49,733 nt of DNA from Catenulispora sp. (GCA_013362315.1 JABFWL010000201.1:1-49733); one strand, 5' to 3'; shown: positions 1 through 8,094, counted from the stretch's first letter. Numbers and translations are program-made. Notes: generated from the sequence alone by a model not told the origin.

Positions 1-2
1 AC

Positions 3-1487
3 GCCTCGCACGCCCGAGACGCCGGCATGGACCCGGCACGCGTGCCGCTGACCTTCTTCCGCAAGGCCTCCGGCTCGATCAGCGGCCCGCACGAGGACAT
101 CGTCCGCCCCGGTCACGTGGGCCTGCTCGACTACGAAGTCGAGATCGGCCTGGTCATCGGACGCACCATGCCGGTGGGCACGCAGGTCACCGACGAGAAC
201 CTGAGCGAGTACGTCGCGGGGCTCGTCATCACCAACGACGTCTCCGCGCGCGACATCCAGCTGCCGCAGACCCAGTTCTACGAGGCGAAGTCGTACCCGA
301 CCTGCACTCCCACCGGCCCGGCCCTGGTGCTGCTGGAGCCCGACGAGCTCAAGCGGTTCTCGGACCTGAGGCTGAAGCTGTCGGTCAACGGCAGCGTCCG
401 CCAGGACATGCTCGCCGCCGACATGATCTACGGGCCGCTCGCGGCGCTGCGTGCCCTCACCCGGTTTCAGCACCTCGACGCAGGCGATCTGGTGCTCACC
501 GGCACGCCCGTCGGCACCGCGCTCAGCGCCCCGCCCAAGCCGGTCGAGCTGATCGGCTCGCTGCTGCCCACCGCCCTGAAATGGCAGCTGTTCTCGATGC
601 GGGACCTGAAGTTCGCCCAACGCTGGCTCGTCGTCGACCTCGCCACCGACGCCGACCTCGGCCATTGGGAAGGCGTGCACCAGGTCTGCGATCCCGGCGG
701 CGCGGCCACGTTCATGCGCATCGGCGAGTCCCGCTATCGCTGGGAGTTCCAACTACGAGACGGCCAGATCGCACAGAACTACCAGCAGCTCGACGAACTC
801 AGACCCCTGATCGGCCCCTGGACACGGCACGTGCCCGACGAACGACTTGAGATCATTCGCGTCGCCGAGTACACCTTCCGCGCCCAGATCGCCGACCGCC
901 GGCGGGACCGGCGCATCTTCCTGCTCGGCGACGCTGCGCACCTGACGCCGCCATTCATCGGCCAGGGCATGGGCGCCGGACTGCGCGACGCGTTGAACCT
1001 GAGCTGGAAACTCGCCGCAGTACTCACAGGCAGCCTGCCCGAACACGTCCTGGAGAGCTACGAAACCGAACGCAAGCCCCACGCCCGCGCAATGATCCGC
1101 ATGGCAAAGCTCGTCAGCACGGCCATGACCCGCGGCGGACGGCCCGGAAACGTACTGCGCGCCTTGATCGCACCACGGCTGAGCCACGTTCTCGGCATCA
1201 ATGGCCTGATCCTGAGCAGCAGAACGCCGGCATTGCACCGCTCAGCACTGGTGATCAAACCGCGACTGGGCCGCACACTGGCTGGCTCCCTGTGTCCCGG
1301 CACGCTCCTTAACCTGTCCGACGGCCGATTCACGCCACCTGGGCCGGTCTGGCAACCCCGTGCGGCTGGCCTCACCGCACCAGCGGGAGAAAAACCTCGT
1401 CGACGATCTCTTCGAGGACGTGGTCGGGTGCGGGGGCGTATTTGGTCAGGATCTCGTGGCGCAGCAGGTCGAACGGCAGGGCCTTGA
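3..1487 (+). CDS. Fumarylacetoacetate hydrolase-like / FAD hydroxylase fusion remnant (5' end outside window)
   Basis: The frame is open to the window edge and FAH-like residues precede the first ATG (27), so the true start lies upstream. Residues 1-189 counted from that ATG match the FAH/2-hydroxyhepta-2,4-diene-1,7-dioate isomerase family (YEVEIGLVIG, ITNDVSARDIQ, GDLVLTGTPVG), but the last ~45 residues of that fold are missing. At about nt 594 the frame switches to the middle of an MhpA-like 3-(3-hydroxyphenyl)propionate hydroxylase (HQVCDPGG, LLGDAAHLTPPFIGQGMGAGLRDALNL). The N-terminal GxGxxG FAD-binding half and the C-terminal ~120 residues of that enzyme are absent. The tail from about nt 1360 is random-looking and overlaps the convergent TetR gene by 116 bp. 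Both families occur side by side in aromatic meta-cleavage operons, so a deletion between neighbouring genes is the likely origin. It is probably non-functional as a hydroxylase. Confidence 0.75.
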   Translation, partial: ASHARDAGMDPARVPLTFFRKASGSISGPHEDIVRPGHVGLLDYEVEIGLVIGRTMPVGTQVTDENLSEYVAGLVITNDVSARDIQLPQTQFYEAKSYPTCTPTGPALVLLEPDELKRFSDLRLKLSVNGSVRQDMLAADMIYGPLAALRALTRFQHLDAGDLVLTGTPVGTALSAPPKPVELIGSLLPTALKWQLFSMRDLKFAQRWLVVDLATDADLGHWEGVHQVCDPGGAATFMRIGESRYRWEFQLRDGQIAQNYQQLDELRPLIGPWTRHVPDERLEIIRVAEYTFRAQIADRRRDRRIFLLGDAAHLTPPFIGQGMGAGLRDALNLSWKLAAVLTGSLPEHVLESYETERKPHARAMIRMAKLVSTAMTRGGRPGNVLRALIAPRLSHVLGINGLILSSRTPALHRSALVIKPRLGRTLAGSLCPGTLLNLSDGRFTPPGPVWQPRAAGLTAPAGEKPRRRSLRGRGRVRGRIWSGSRGAAGRTAGP

Positions 1488-1941
1488 TGCGGTCGGTGAG
1501 GTGTTCGGCCTTGGCTTCGCCGCGGGCGACGGCGCGGGCGAAGATGGCGTCGACGGCCTGTCTGCGGTCGGTGTCCGCGGGGTCGAGTAGTTCGGTGGGG
1601 CTGGTTCCGGTCTCCAGGTGGTAGCTGGCCAGGTAGACGCTCATCACGGTGATGAGTCGGAACCGGGTGGCGTTGATGTGGCGCAGCAGGGTCAGGACGT
1701 CTTCGCGCAGGGTTCCGGTGTCCGGGACTTCGAGGACGTTCTTGCGCAGCACGTGGATCAGAGTGTCCCGGACCAGGTCGTCGCGGTCTGACCAGCGGCG
1801 GTACAGGACCGGGGGGCTGGTGCCGGCGCGTTTGACGACGGCGTCCATGGTGAACCTGGCGTAGCCGCCGGCGGTGAGCTCGTCCCAGGCGGCGTCGAGC
1901 AGCGCCTGTTCCAGGGCCGCTCCGCGGCGCCGTTCGGGCAT
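1372..1941 (-). CDS. TetR/AcrR family transcriptional regulator
   Basis: This is a 189-residue protein with an N-terminal helix-turn-helix (residues about 10-55; FTMDAVVKRAGTSPPVLYRRW) and a variable helical ligand-binding C-terminus. The length is normal for TetR. It is divergent from the DHA2 efflux gene at 2037 across a 95-bp intergenic region containing a perfect inverted repeat (1971-1984). The usual model is a local repressor of the exporter, relieved by its substrate. The ATG at 1941 starts directly at the recognisable HTH N-terminus. Its 3' end overlaps the tail of the fused upstream gene, which suggests the TetR/MFS module is the intact resident and the fusion gene is eroded. The ligand is unknown. 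Confidence 0.88.
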   Translation of the reverse strand: MPERRRGAALEQALLDAAWDELTAGGYARFTMDAVVKRAGTSPPVLYRRWSDRDDLVRDTLIHVLRKNVLEVPDTGTLREDVLTLLRHINATRFRLITVMSVYLASYHLETGTSPTELLDPADTDRRQAVDAIFARAVARGEAKAEHLTDRIKALPFDLLRHEILTKYAPAPDHVLEEIVDEVFLPLVR

Positions 1942-1958
1942 GGCTACCCCTCTCGCTT

Positions 1959-2030
1959 AGAAAGGTTTGTGTATCTAAAGATACCGGCCTAGTCTGGGAG
2001 CCATAAGAAAGGATCCTATATCTTAAGGAG
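1959..2030 (+). promoter_or_regulatory. Promoter with duplicated operator for the DHA2 exporter
   Basis: A -35-like TTGTGT (1967-1972) and a -10-like TAGTCT (1990-1995) are separated by 17 bp. The spacer holds the perfect inverted repeat GTATCT-AA-AGATAC (1971-1984). A related second copy lies 47 bp downstream: AGAAAGG (1959-1965 and 2006-2012), then 6 bp, then TATCT (1972-1976 and 2019-2023). The second copy overlaps the ribosome binding site AAGGAG (2025-2030) of the gene starting at 2037. TetR binding here is inferred. Confidence 0.55.
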
Positions 2031-2036
2031 TCGTTC

Positions 2037-3509
2037 GTGGCCGCCACCAGCAACCCCACCACGCCCAGCCCACCGGACACCGTCGATCCGGCCGTGCGCC
2101 GCCTGGTCTTCACCCTCATCGTCGGCGCCCTGGCCGTGATCTTCGACACCACGATCATGAGCGTCGCCATCGACAGCCTCGCCGGGCAACTCCACGCACC
2201 CTTGGCCACCGTCCAGTGGGTCACCACGGCCTACCTGCTCGCCCTTTCCGCCACCATGCCCGCCGTCGGCTGGGCCCAGGCCGCTATGGGCGGCAAACGT
2301 CTGTGGATCCTGGCCCTGGGCCTGTTCTTCGCCGGATCGATGCTGTGCGCCGTGGCCTGGAACGCCCCGTCCCTGATCGCCTTCCGCGTCGTGCAGGGCA
2401 TTGGCGGCGGCATCATGATGGTCCTGATGGCCACCTTGGTCATGCAGGCCGCAGGCGGCCGCAGCATCGGCAAGGTCATGGCCCTGATCACCGTCCCCAC
2501 CGCTCTGGGCCCGGTCATCGGACCGGTCATCGGCGGCGTCATCCTTCACTTCGGCGACTGGCGCTGGATCTTCCTGTTCAACATCCCCTTCTGCCTGTTC
2601 GGCGGCTGGCTCGCCGGGCGCAACCTCCCGGCCGACCGGCCCGCCATCGGCACCCGTCCCCGCCTGGACGCCGTCGGCATGCTGCTGTTGTCACCCGGCA
2701 TCGCCGCCGTCGTCTACGGCCTTACCGGGCTTGGCGGGACCGATGGCCTGGCCTCCGCCAAGGTCGGCCTGCCTCTGGGCGCCGGAATCCTGCTGCTCGC
2801 CGTCTACACCTTCTGGGCCCTGCGCCGCGGCGCCGACGCCCTGCTCGACATCCGCCTGCTGCGCCACCGATCCCTGGCATCCTCCACGCTCCTGCTGCTG
2901 CTGGCTGGAGCCGCACTCTACGGCGCCATGCTGCTGATGCCGCTGTACTGGCAGCAGGTCCGCGGCGAAACCGCCCTCGGCGCCGCGCTGCTGCTCATCC
3001 CCCAAGGCGTCGGCACCCTGCTGTCCCGCTCGCTGGCCGGCACGTTCATGGACCGCATCGGCGCCCGCCCGGTCGCCGTCCTCGCCTTCGCCGTCACCTG
3101 CGCCGCCACCGTGCCGTTCGGGTTCGTCACCGCCACGACCGACAACGTCATGCTGATGGCGGTGCTCTTCGTCCGCGGCCTCGGCCTGGGCGCGGCGATG
3201 ATCGCCCTGATGGGCGGCGCGTTCGTCGGCCTGACCCGCGACCAGATCCCGGCCGCCTCCGGCATCAGCCGCGTCGCCCAGCAGGTCGGCGGCTCCATCG
3301 GCACCGCGATCCTGGTCGTCATTCTCCAGCGCGGCGTCGCCGGCACCCACACCCGTGCTGCCCTCGCTTCAGGCTTCGGCGACGCCTTCTGGTGGGCTGC
3401 TGCCTTCACCGCCGCCGCCATTCCCCTGTGTTTCCTGCTTCCTGGCAAGACCGCCGCTGAACCCCAGGCGCAGGACCCGACCTCCGTTGAACAACTCGCC
3501 GAGGTCTGA
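2037..3509 (+). CDS. DHA2-family MFS drug/proton antiporter
   Basis: This is a 490-residue integral membrane protein of the EmrB/QacA (DHA2, 14-helix) type. Visible features are helix 1 with FDTTIMSVAID, the motif A region (GWAQAAMGGKRLW, residues about 79-91), the RVVQGIGGG segment, and the antiporter motif C LGPVIGPVIGG in helix 5. Members export hydrophobic or cationic drugs in exchange for protons at the cytoplasmic membrane. The GTG start at 2037 is preceded by AAGGAG with 6-bp spacing. It is divergent from the TetR gene at 1372-1941 and probably repressed by it. It ends 17 bp before the convergent GNAT gene. The substrate cannot be told from sequence. Confidence 0.88.
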   Translation: MAATSNPTTPSPPDTVDPAVRRLVFTLIVGALAVIFDTTIMSVAIDSLAGQLHAPLATVQWVTTAYLLALSATMPAVGWAQAAMGGKRLWILALGLFFAGSMLCAVAWNAPSLIAFRVVQGIGGGIMMVLMATLVMQAAGGRSIGKVMALITVPTALGPVIGPVIGGVILHFGDWRWIFLFNIPFCLFGGWLAGRNLPADRPAIGTRPRLDAVGMLLLSPGIAAVVYGLTGLGGTDGLASAKVGLPLGAGILLLAVYTFWALRRGADALLDIRLLRHRSLASSTLLLLLAGAALYGAMLLMPLYWQQVRGETALGAALLLIPQGVGTLLSRSLAGTFMDRIGARPVAVLAFAVTCAATVPFGFVTATTDNVMLMAVLFVRGLGLGAAMIALMGGAFVGLTRDQIPAASGISRVAQQVGGSIGTAILVVILQRGVAGTHTRAALASGFGDAFWWAAAFTAAAIPLCFLLPGKTAAEPQAQDPTSVEQLAEV

Positions 3510-3526
3510 ATGACCCGCGCGCCGTC

Positions 3527-4237
3527 TCAGTGCTGACTGTTCGGGCCTACTCGGTAGGCGCTGGCGAAAGCGGTGTTCGTCCGCCAACCCAGCGACTCAT
3601 ACAGTGCCCGGCCCTCTGTGGTGGCTCCGAGGACGGCGCGCGTGGCGCCGGCGGCGTGGGCCCGCTGCTGGAGGGCGTGCATGACGGCCGAGCCCAGGCC
3701 GCGGCGCCGGTGGGCGGGTTCGGTCTGGATCTGGTCCGGCACGGCGACGTCGCCGGACAGGCCGGCCTGTCCGCGCGCGGCGAGGGCGCCGTCCGGCGCG
3801 ACGACCATGACGCGCACGAGGCCGCCGCGGGTCCAGGTGCGCAGTTCGTACCCGGGCGGGAGCGGGCCCGTCGCGACCGGTTTCAGGTCGACGCTCATCA
3901 GGAATCCGGCGTCGTCGAACGCCCACCCCGCGCCGAGCCAGGCCCCGACCAGTTCCTCAGGACCTTCATGTGGCGCGGGCAGGAACACCTTCAACCACCA
4001 GCCGTCCGCCACGGCGTGCCGAGCGGCGTCCCGGACGCTCCCGGCGTCCGCATCGACGATCACGTGCCGCGCCACCTGGTTCGGCAGGCCGACGTCGATG
4101 GTCCAGCCCCACGGCCGTGCCACGGGCTCGGATGCCGCCCGCGAGACCACCCAGCCCGAGATCCACTCGGCGACCAGCTCGGAAAGTGGGCGGGCCGGTT
4201 CGGCACCGACGGTTGATGTAACTGATGAGATCGTCAT
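3527..4237 (-). CDS. GNAT family N-acetyltransferase
   Basis: This is a 236-residue protein. The C-terminal half holds the GNAT acetyl-CoA pyrophosphate-binding motif QIQTEPAHRRRGLGSAV (R/Q-x-x-G-x-G/A), followed by the typical AGATRAVLGATTEGRALYESLGW end. The N-terminal ~110 residues are less conserved and may form a partial second GNAT lobe. Such proteins acetylate amines of small molecules or proteins in the cytoplasm. It is transcribed divergently from the DinB gene at 4385 with a 147-bp shared upstream region. It is convergent with the efflux gene and separated from it by 17 bp. The substrate is unknown. Confidence 0.85.
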   Translation of the reverse strand: MTISSVTSTVGAEPARPLSELVAEWISGWVVSRAASEPVARPWGWTIDVGLPNQVARHVIVDADAGSVRDAARHAVADGWWLKVFLPAPHEGPEELVGAWLGAGWAFDDAGFLMSVDLKPVATGPLPPGYELRTWTRGGLVRVMVVAPDGALAARGQAGLSGDVAVPDQIQTEPAHRRRGLGSAVMHALQQRAHAAGATRAVLGATTEGRALYESLGWRTNTAFASAYRVGPNSQH

Positions 4238-4339
4238 GGGGCTATTACATCAGCTCAGGCCGACGGAACGATGGTATACATCCTCAGCTCAACCGAGTTC
4301 GCCTACCCTGATTCACGAACCGCCACCGGCGCTTGGTCC

Positions 4340-4367
4340 AGAGGATGCCGAGGCCTCGGCATCCTCT
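4340..4367. promoter_or_regulatory. 28-bp perfect palindrome upstream of DinB gene
   Basis: The left arm AGAGGATGCCGAGG is followed immediately by its exact reverse complement, with no loop. It ends 6 bp before the AGGAG ribosome binding site (4374-4378) and 17 bp before the ATG at 4385. As RNA it would form a strong stem next to the ribosome site; as DNA it is a dimeric-protein operator candidate. It is not followed by a T-run, so a terminator is less likely. Confidence 0.5.
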
Positions 4368-4384
4368 ACGGCTAGGAGACTCAG

Positions 4385-4864
4385 ATGGGCTCGTTCGATG
4401 TGCGTCTGGATGACGAACAGACACAGTTCCTTGCGTTCATCGAGGATTACCGCAGTGCCATCGAAGCGACCCTCGACGGTCTCATCGAGGAACAGGCGCG
4501 ACGCCGGCTCGTCCCGTCGGCGACGACGTTGCTCGGGCTGCTCAAACACGTCACGTGGATGCAGCGGGTGTGGTTCGAGGAATGCGTCGGCGGTACCTCC
4601 CGACGCGAGCTCGGCCTGGTAGCCAGTCCGGATGAGTCCTTCCGGCTCTCCGATGGCGACAGCATCGCCTCGGTCACGGCGGCCCACCGGGAAGCGTGCG
4701 CGACGGCCAGGGCGGCGGTCGCGGACCTGCCGCTGGATGCCGTCGTCACCGGCCACCGGAGCGGACCGCGCACGCTTCGCTGGGTGTATCTGCAAGTCCT
4801 GCGGGAGCTGGCTCACCATTGCGGACACGCTGACATCCTGCGCGAACAGGTACTCGCTGACTGA
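4385..4864 (+). CDS. DinB/DUF664 family protein (mycothiol-transferase-like fold)
   Basis: This is a 159-residue four-helix-bundle protein of the DinB_2/DUF664 type. Candidate metal-ligand histidines are visible in LLKHVTW (about residue 55) and in the C-terminal HHCGHADILREQ, the family's typical arrangement. Actinobacterial members are metal-dependent, mycothiol-linked transferases or detoxification enzymes, but the substrate of this one is unknown. The ATG at 4385 is supported by AGGAG six bases upstream. A 28-bp palindrome precedes the ribosome site. A strong hairpin (4933-4968) ends the unit. Confidence 0.85.
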   Translation: MGSFDVRLDDEQTQFLAFIEDYRSAIEATLDGLIEEQARRRLVPSATTLLGLLKHVTWMQRVWFEECVGGTSRRELGLVASPDESFRLSDGDSIASVTAAHREACATARAAVADLPLDAVVTGHRSGPRTLRWVYLQVLRELAHHCGHADILREQVLAD

Positions 4865-4932
4865 GTGAAACCGTGCGAACTCGCCCGGCGCCTCCCATGC
4901 TGACTTCGGCTCCGGACTTCGAGCACGAAAAC

Positions 4933-4968
4933 GTTCGGGCCCGCCCCCGTCCCGGGGCGGGCCCGAAC
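4933..4968. terminator. Bidirectional terminator hairpin
   Basis: A perfect 15-bp stem (GTTCGGGCCCGCCCC, 4933-4947, and its complement, 4954-4968) encloses a 6-nt loop. It lies between the convergent DinB (ends 4864) and membrane-protein (ends 4987) genes. There is no long T-run, as usual for high-GC actinomycete terminators. Confidence 0.7.
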
Positions 4969-4986
4969 TGTTGCCGCATGCCCGGT

Positions 4987-5301
4987 TCAGACCGGCTGAA
5001 CCGTACCGCGGCGTGCCCTCCAGGCCAGCAGGCCGGCCTGGACGATGAAGAAGATCCCGCCGCCGGTGGCGTATACCGACAGGACCGACAGCGATGGCTT
5101 GTGGCCGGCGGCCTGTGCGGCGTAGAAGATCCCGACGAGGAACGACAGGCCGCCGGAGATCAGCGTCGGGATCTGCTTGCCCAACTCGGGTCCGCGGCGA
5201 CGCAGGCCGACTGCGAACTGCGCCGCGCCGGACACGACGGCCCAGGCGCCGAAGACGGCGAGTGTCGCGCGGATGCCGTTCGTGGCCGCCGCGATACCCA
5301 A
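4987..5301 (-). CDS. Small multi-pass membrane protein, DUF308/HdeD-like
   Basis: This product of about 104 residues has three hydrophobic segments (ATLAVFGAWAVVSGAAQFAVGL; IPTLISGGLSFLVGIFYAAQAAG; VYATGGGIFFIVQAGLLAW). It resembles small DUF308-type actinobacterial membrane proteins of unknown function. The start is doubtful. The only usable codon nearby is TTG (5301), without a good ribosome site. The in-frame residues just upstream (NGILSTAIAISLG, from about 5334) look like genuine family sequence. An N-terminal extension, an unusual start, or a damaged 5' end is possible. It lies 71 bp downstream of the tannase-like gene on the same strand and may be co-transcribed. Confidence 0.6.
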   Translation of the reverse strand: MGIAAATNGIRATLAVFGAWAVVSGAAQFAVGLRRRGPELGKQIPTLISGGLSFLVGIFYAAQAAGHKPSLSVLSVYATGGGIFFIVQAGLLAWRARRGTVQPV

Positions 5302-5372
5302 GCTGATCGCGATCGCTGTGGACAGGATGCCGTTGCTCTTTCTCCTCGATCGATGCTCGACCGGTGCTCGGG

Positions 5373-7007
5373 TCAGCCGCGCGAGGCCACGCAGCGGAAG
5401 CTGCTCGCCGCGTTCGGGTCGCCGTGGCCGGTGTAGCGGGAGACCATCGGGTAGCGGCAGACGTCGCGGGCGACGGTGGCGCCGTTCGCGGTGGGCAGCG
5501 TGGCGTGCAGCACGCTCGGGGCCTTGCCCTGCTCGACCCAGGCGGTCAGGGCCGCCAGGTCATCGACGCCGCCGCCCTGCAGACCGCAGTGCGCCACGCC
5601 CGGTGCCAGGAACACGCGGTAGAAGTCGTCGACCTTCTTGGTGCCGCCCATCAGGCGGTCGACCCGCTGGCGGTAATCGACCGTGCCCGCGGTGGGGATC
5701 AGCTGGTCGGCGCCGCCCTGCCAGGTGATCAGCTTGCCGCCGGCGTTGCGGAACGCCGACAGGTTCGGGCTGGACGTGCCGATGACCGAGTCGTACTCGG
5801 CGCGGGCCTTGGCGAAGATCTGGTCGAACTGGGCGTAGGTCAGGTTCGCGGAGCTGAACGCGGGGTCCTTCTCGACGAAGGTGGCGACCCACTCGGCCGG
5901 GACGATGAACGGGGAGCCGGCGGTGACTCCGTCTGCGCCCGGCGCGCTGGCGGCCAGCGGGAGGAAGTCGGCGCCGACCGGCAGGCCGTACCACAGGCGC
6001 TTGCCGTCGGTGTCGCGCGGGCCGTCCCAGATCTTGCGGACCACGTCGGCGTCCGCGGCGGTGATCGTGATCTCCTTGCCCGCGCAAGAGATCTTGGTGC
6101 CGACCAGCCGGCGCGGGTCGAAGTCGCAGCGGTTCGGGGTGCTGATCAGACCGTCGGTGATGCCGTCGAGCTTGTCGCAGGCCTTGACGGCGGCGGCGTT
6201 GAAGGCGTTGAACTCGCAGGCGCTCGGATAGGTGCGGGCTTCGTTCATCACCACCTGCGGCCACAGCGAGGCGACCTCGAACTGGTTCCAGTTGACGGCC
6301 GGGGCGTCGGCGTTGATGCCGTTGAAGTCCGTCGGGTACTTCTGGGCCTCCATGTAGCCCTGGCGGCCACCGGTGGAGCAGCCGTTGAAGTAGGAATAGG
6401 ACGCCGGCCGGGTGTAGACGTCGGCGACGACCTGCTTGCCGACCAGGGCCATCTCGTGCACGGAGCGGGAGGCGAAGTTCTGCAGCAGCGCGGTGTTGAT
6501 CCGGCCGCCGAAGTCCAGTCCCCAACTCGGGTTCAGGCCGCCGGTGTCCACGCCGGCGTCGGTGGTGGCGGCCGCGTAACCCTGCTTCACGGCCGTGGCC
6601 ACGTTGCCGATCTGCCCGGCGGCGTAGGCCGCGCCGCCGACCGCCTGGAAGCGGCCGTTCCAGCCGCTCTGCGGCAGCCAGACCTGCACCGTGGCGTGGT
6701 CGTTCGCGCCGGGGTGGGTCAGGGTCACAGTCATTTCACAGTGCGCGGGGACGTCCGGGATCTGGGCGCCGCCCAGCGGCGGGGTGCCCGGGACCTGGAA
6801 CGTGCCGGCCGGCACGACGGCCGCCGTGACCGACTCCACCGCGGTCCCGGCCGGCGCCGGGATCTGGAACGCCGAACAGGTGAACGCCGGAGCGCCGGCC
6901 GCCGACGTCTGCGCAGGCTGTGCTGAGGCGCTGACCGGTGCGTAGATCGCGCCCGCCACGGCCAGCGGGACACCGGCGACCGCGAGGGTCACAAGCTGTC
7001 GTTTCAT
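5373..7007 (-). CDS. Secreted tannase/feruloyl esterase family protein
   Basis: This 544-residue protein starts at ATG 7007, which is preceded by GAGGAG. An earlier in-frame ATG lacks such support. Residues 1-29 form a Sec-type signal peptide (MKRQL, hydrophobic core, ending VSASA). The body shows the family's CS-D-HC catalytic arrangement: nucleophile Ser211 in GCSTGG next to Cys210, an acid in GGADQLIP (about 434), and His473 in AHCGL with the partner cysteine. Members hydrolyse esters of gallic, ferulic or other aromatic acids outside the cell. Together with the aromatic-degradation remnant at the left edge this hints at plant-phenolic use. It is divergent from an exported alpha/beta hydrolase at 7222. 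Confidence 0.88.
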   Translation of the reverse strand: MKRQLVTLAVAGVPLAVAGAIYAPVSASAQPAQTSAAGAPAFTCSAFQIPAPAGTAVESVTAAVVPAGTFQVPGTPPLGGAQIPDVPAHCEMTVTLTHPGANDHATVQVWLPQSGWNGRFQAVGGAAYAAGQIGNVATAVKQGYAAATTDAGVDTGGLNPSWGLDFGGRINTALLQNFASRSVHEMALVGKQVVADVYTRPASYSYFNGCSTGGRQGYMEAQKYPTDFNGINADAPAVNWNQFEVASLWPQVVMNEARTYPSACEFNAFNAAAVKACDKLDGITDGLISTPNRCDFDPRRLVGTKISCAGKEITITAADADVVRKIWDGPRDTDGKRLWYGLPVGADFLPLAASAPGADGVTAGSPFIVPAEWVATFVEKDPAFSSANLTYAQFDQIFAKARAEYDSVIGTSSPNLSAFRNAGGKLITWQGGADQLIPTAGTVDYRQRVDRLMGGTKKVDDFYRVFLAPGVAHCGLQGGGVDDLAALTAWVEQGKAPSVLHATLPTANGATVARDVCRYPMVSRYTGHGDPNAASSFRCVASRG

Positions 7008-7070
7008 GATCTCTCCTCGGATTGGGGACTGCGCAATCACTGTGGTCAGCGCGGTCTGCACGGCACATCA

Positions 7071-7080
7071 GTCACGTGAC
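7071..7080. promoter_or_regulatory. Palindrome in divergent tannase / hydrolase promoter region
   Basis: The perfect 10-bp palindrome GTCACGTGAC sits in the 214-bp region between the divergent starts at 7007 and 7222. Two further related stretches, ATCACTGTGG (about 7036) and ATCACAGTGG (about 7166), share a near-repeat. No regulator gene is adjacent, so the binding protein is unknown. Confidence 0.3.
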
Positions 7081-7221
7081 GCTCAGTCGAGGAGCCGATC
7101 CGAGACCGGTCAGAAGGGTTCGAAGTCGCGGTCATTTAACCGATGTGGCACAGCTGACCGGCGGATCACAGTGGGACCGCTGAGTCCACAGCACTGGTGC
7201 GAACTTGAGGAGTGTGAAGTC

Positions 7222-8079
7222 ATGGTCGGTATTGAGAGCAGCCGTAAGCGGCGGTTCATCGCGGGTGGGGCGGCCGCGGTCGGTGCGGCGGCGGCGATCG
7301 GGGCGTTCGCGTTCACCGGTACCGCGAACGCCGGCACGGCGAACGCCGGTGCCGGCGCCGATCGGTTCGCGAAGCCGACGATCGTGCTGGAGCACGGCGC
7401 GTTCGCCGACGCGTCCAGCTGGGACGGCGTCATCAAGGAACTGCGGCACGACGGCTACCCCGTCGTCGCGGCGGCGAACCCGCTGCGCAGCCCGGCATCC
7501 GACGCGGCCTCGCTGCGCGCGCTGCTGAACCACATCCAGGGCCCGGTGATTCTGGTCGGCCACTCCTACGGCGGCTCGGTCATCAGCGAGGCGGCTGTCG
7601 GCGCGGCGAACGTCAAGGCCCTGGTGTACGTCGCCGCATTCCTGCCGGAGCCCGGCGAGAGCGCGCTGCAGCTGACCAACCAGTTCCCGGGCTCGACCCT
7701 GCCCGCCACCTTGGACCCGGTCGCCTTCACGAACGCCGACGGCACCGCCGGCACCGACCTGTACATCCAGCAGGACAAGTTCCGGCACCAGTTCGCCGCC
7801 GACGTGCCCGCGAACCAGGCCGCGCTGATGGCCGCCACCCAGCGGCCGATCGCGCAGGCCGCGCTGACCGAGAAGGCGACGGCCGCCGCCTGGGAGACCA
7901 TCCCCAGTTGGGACGTCGTCACCACTCAGGACCTGAACATCCCGGCCGCGGCCCAGAAGTTCATGGCCGATCGCGCCCACGCGCACGTGACCGAGGTCGC
8001 CGCCTCGCACTCGGTCGCGGTCTCGCACCCCGACGTCGTCAGCGACGTCGTCGAGAAGGCCGCCCGCGCCACGCGCTGA
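7222..8079 (+). CDS. Exported alpha/beta hydrolase
   Basis: This is a 285-residue protein starting at ATG 7222 with GAGGAG at 7207-7212. The N-terminus reads SSRKRRF followed by a long Ala/Gly-rich hydrophobic stretch, which resembles a Tat-type signal and is followed by an AGTANAG linker. The mature part is a compact alpha/beta hydrolase: LEHGAFADASSW (oxyanion region), nucleophile elbow GHSYGG and a C-terminal catalytic His (ASHSVAVSHP). Relatives are salicylate-esterase/EstC-like serine hydrolases. The substrate is unknown. The gene is monocistronic and followed by a GC hairpin (8095-8114). Confidence 0.85.
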   Translation: MVGIESSRKRRFIAGGAAAVGAAAAIGAFAFTGTANAGTANAGAGADRFAKPTIVLEHGAFADASSWDGVIKELRHDGYPVVAAANPLRSPASDAASLRALLNHIQGPVILVGHSYGGSVISEAAVGAANVKALVYVAAFLPEPGESALQLTNQFPGSTLPATLDPVAFTNADGTAGTDLYIQQDKFRHQFAADVPANQAALMAATQRPIAQAALTEKATAAAWETIPSWDVVTTQDLNIPAAAQKFMADRAHAHVTEVAASHSVAVSHPDVVSDVVEKAARATR

Positions 8080-8094
8080 CCGGCCGAACCGGCA

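Noticed and set aside
3-1487. Genuine bifunctional FAH-hydroxylase enzyme
   Set aside because: Both parts lack essential segments (FAD-binding N-terminus, FAH C-terminus), so a relic is the better explanation.
1058-2227. 389-codon minus-strand frame covering the TetR gene and its promoter
   Set aside because: Its content is Arg/Pro-rich, it crosses the divergent promoter, and the TetR frame explains the region.
7120-7145. GGTTCGAA resembling a tRNA T-loop
   Set aside because: No acceptor, D or anticodon stems can be formed around it.
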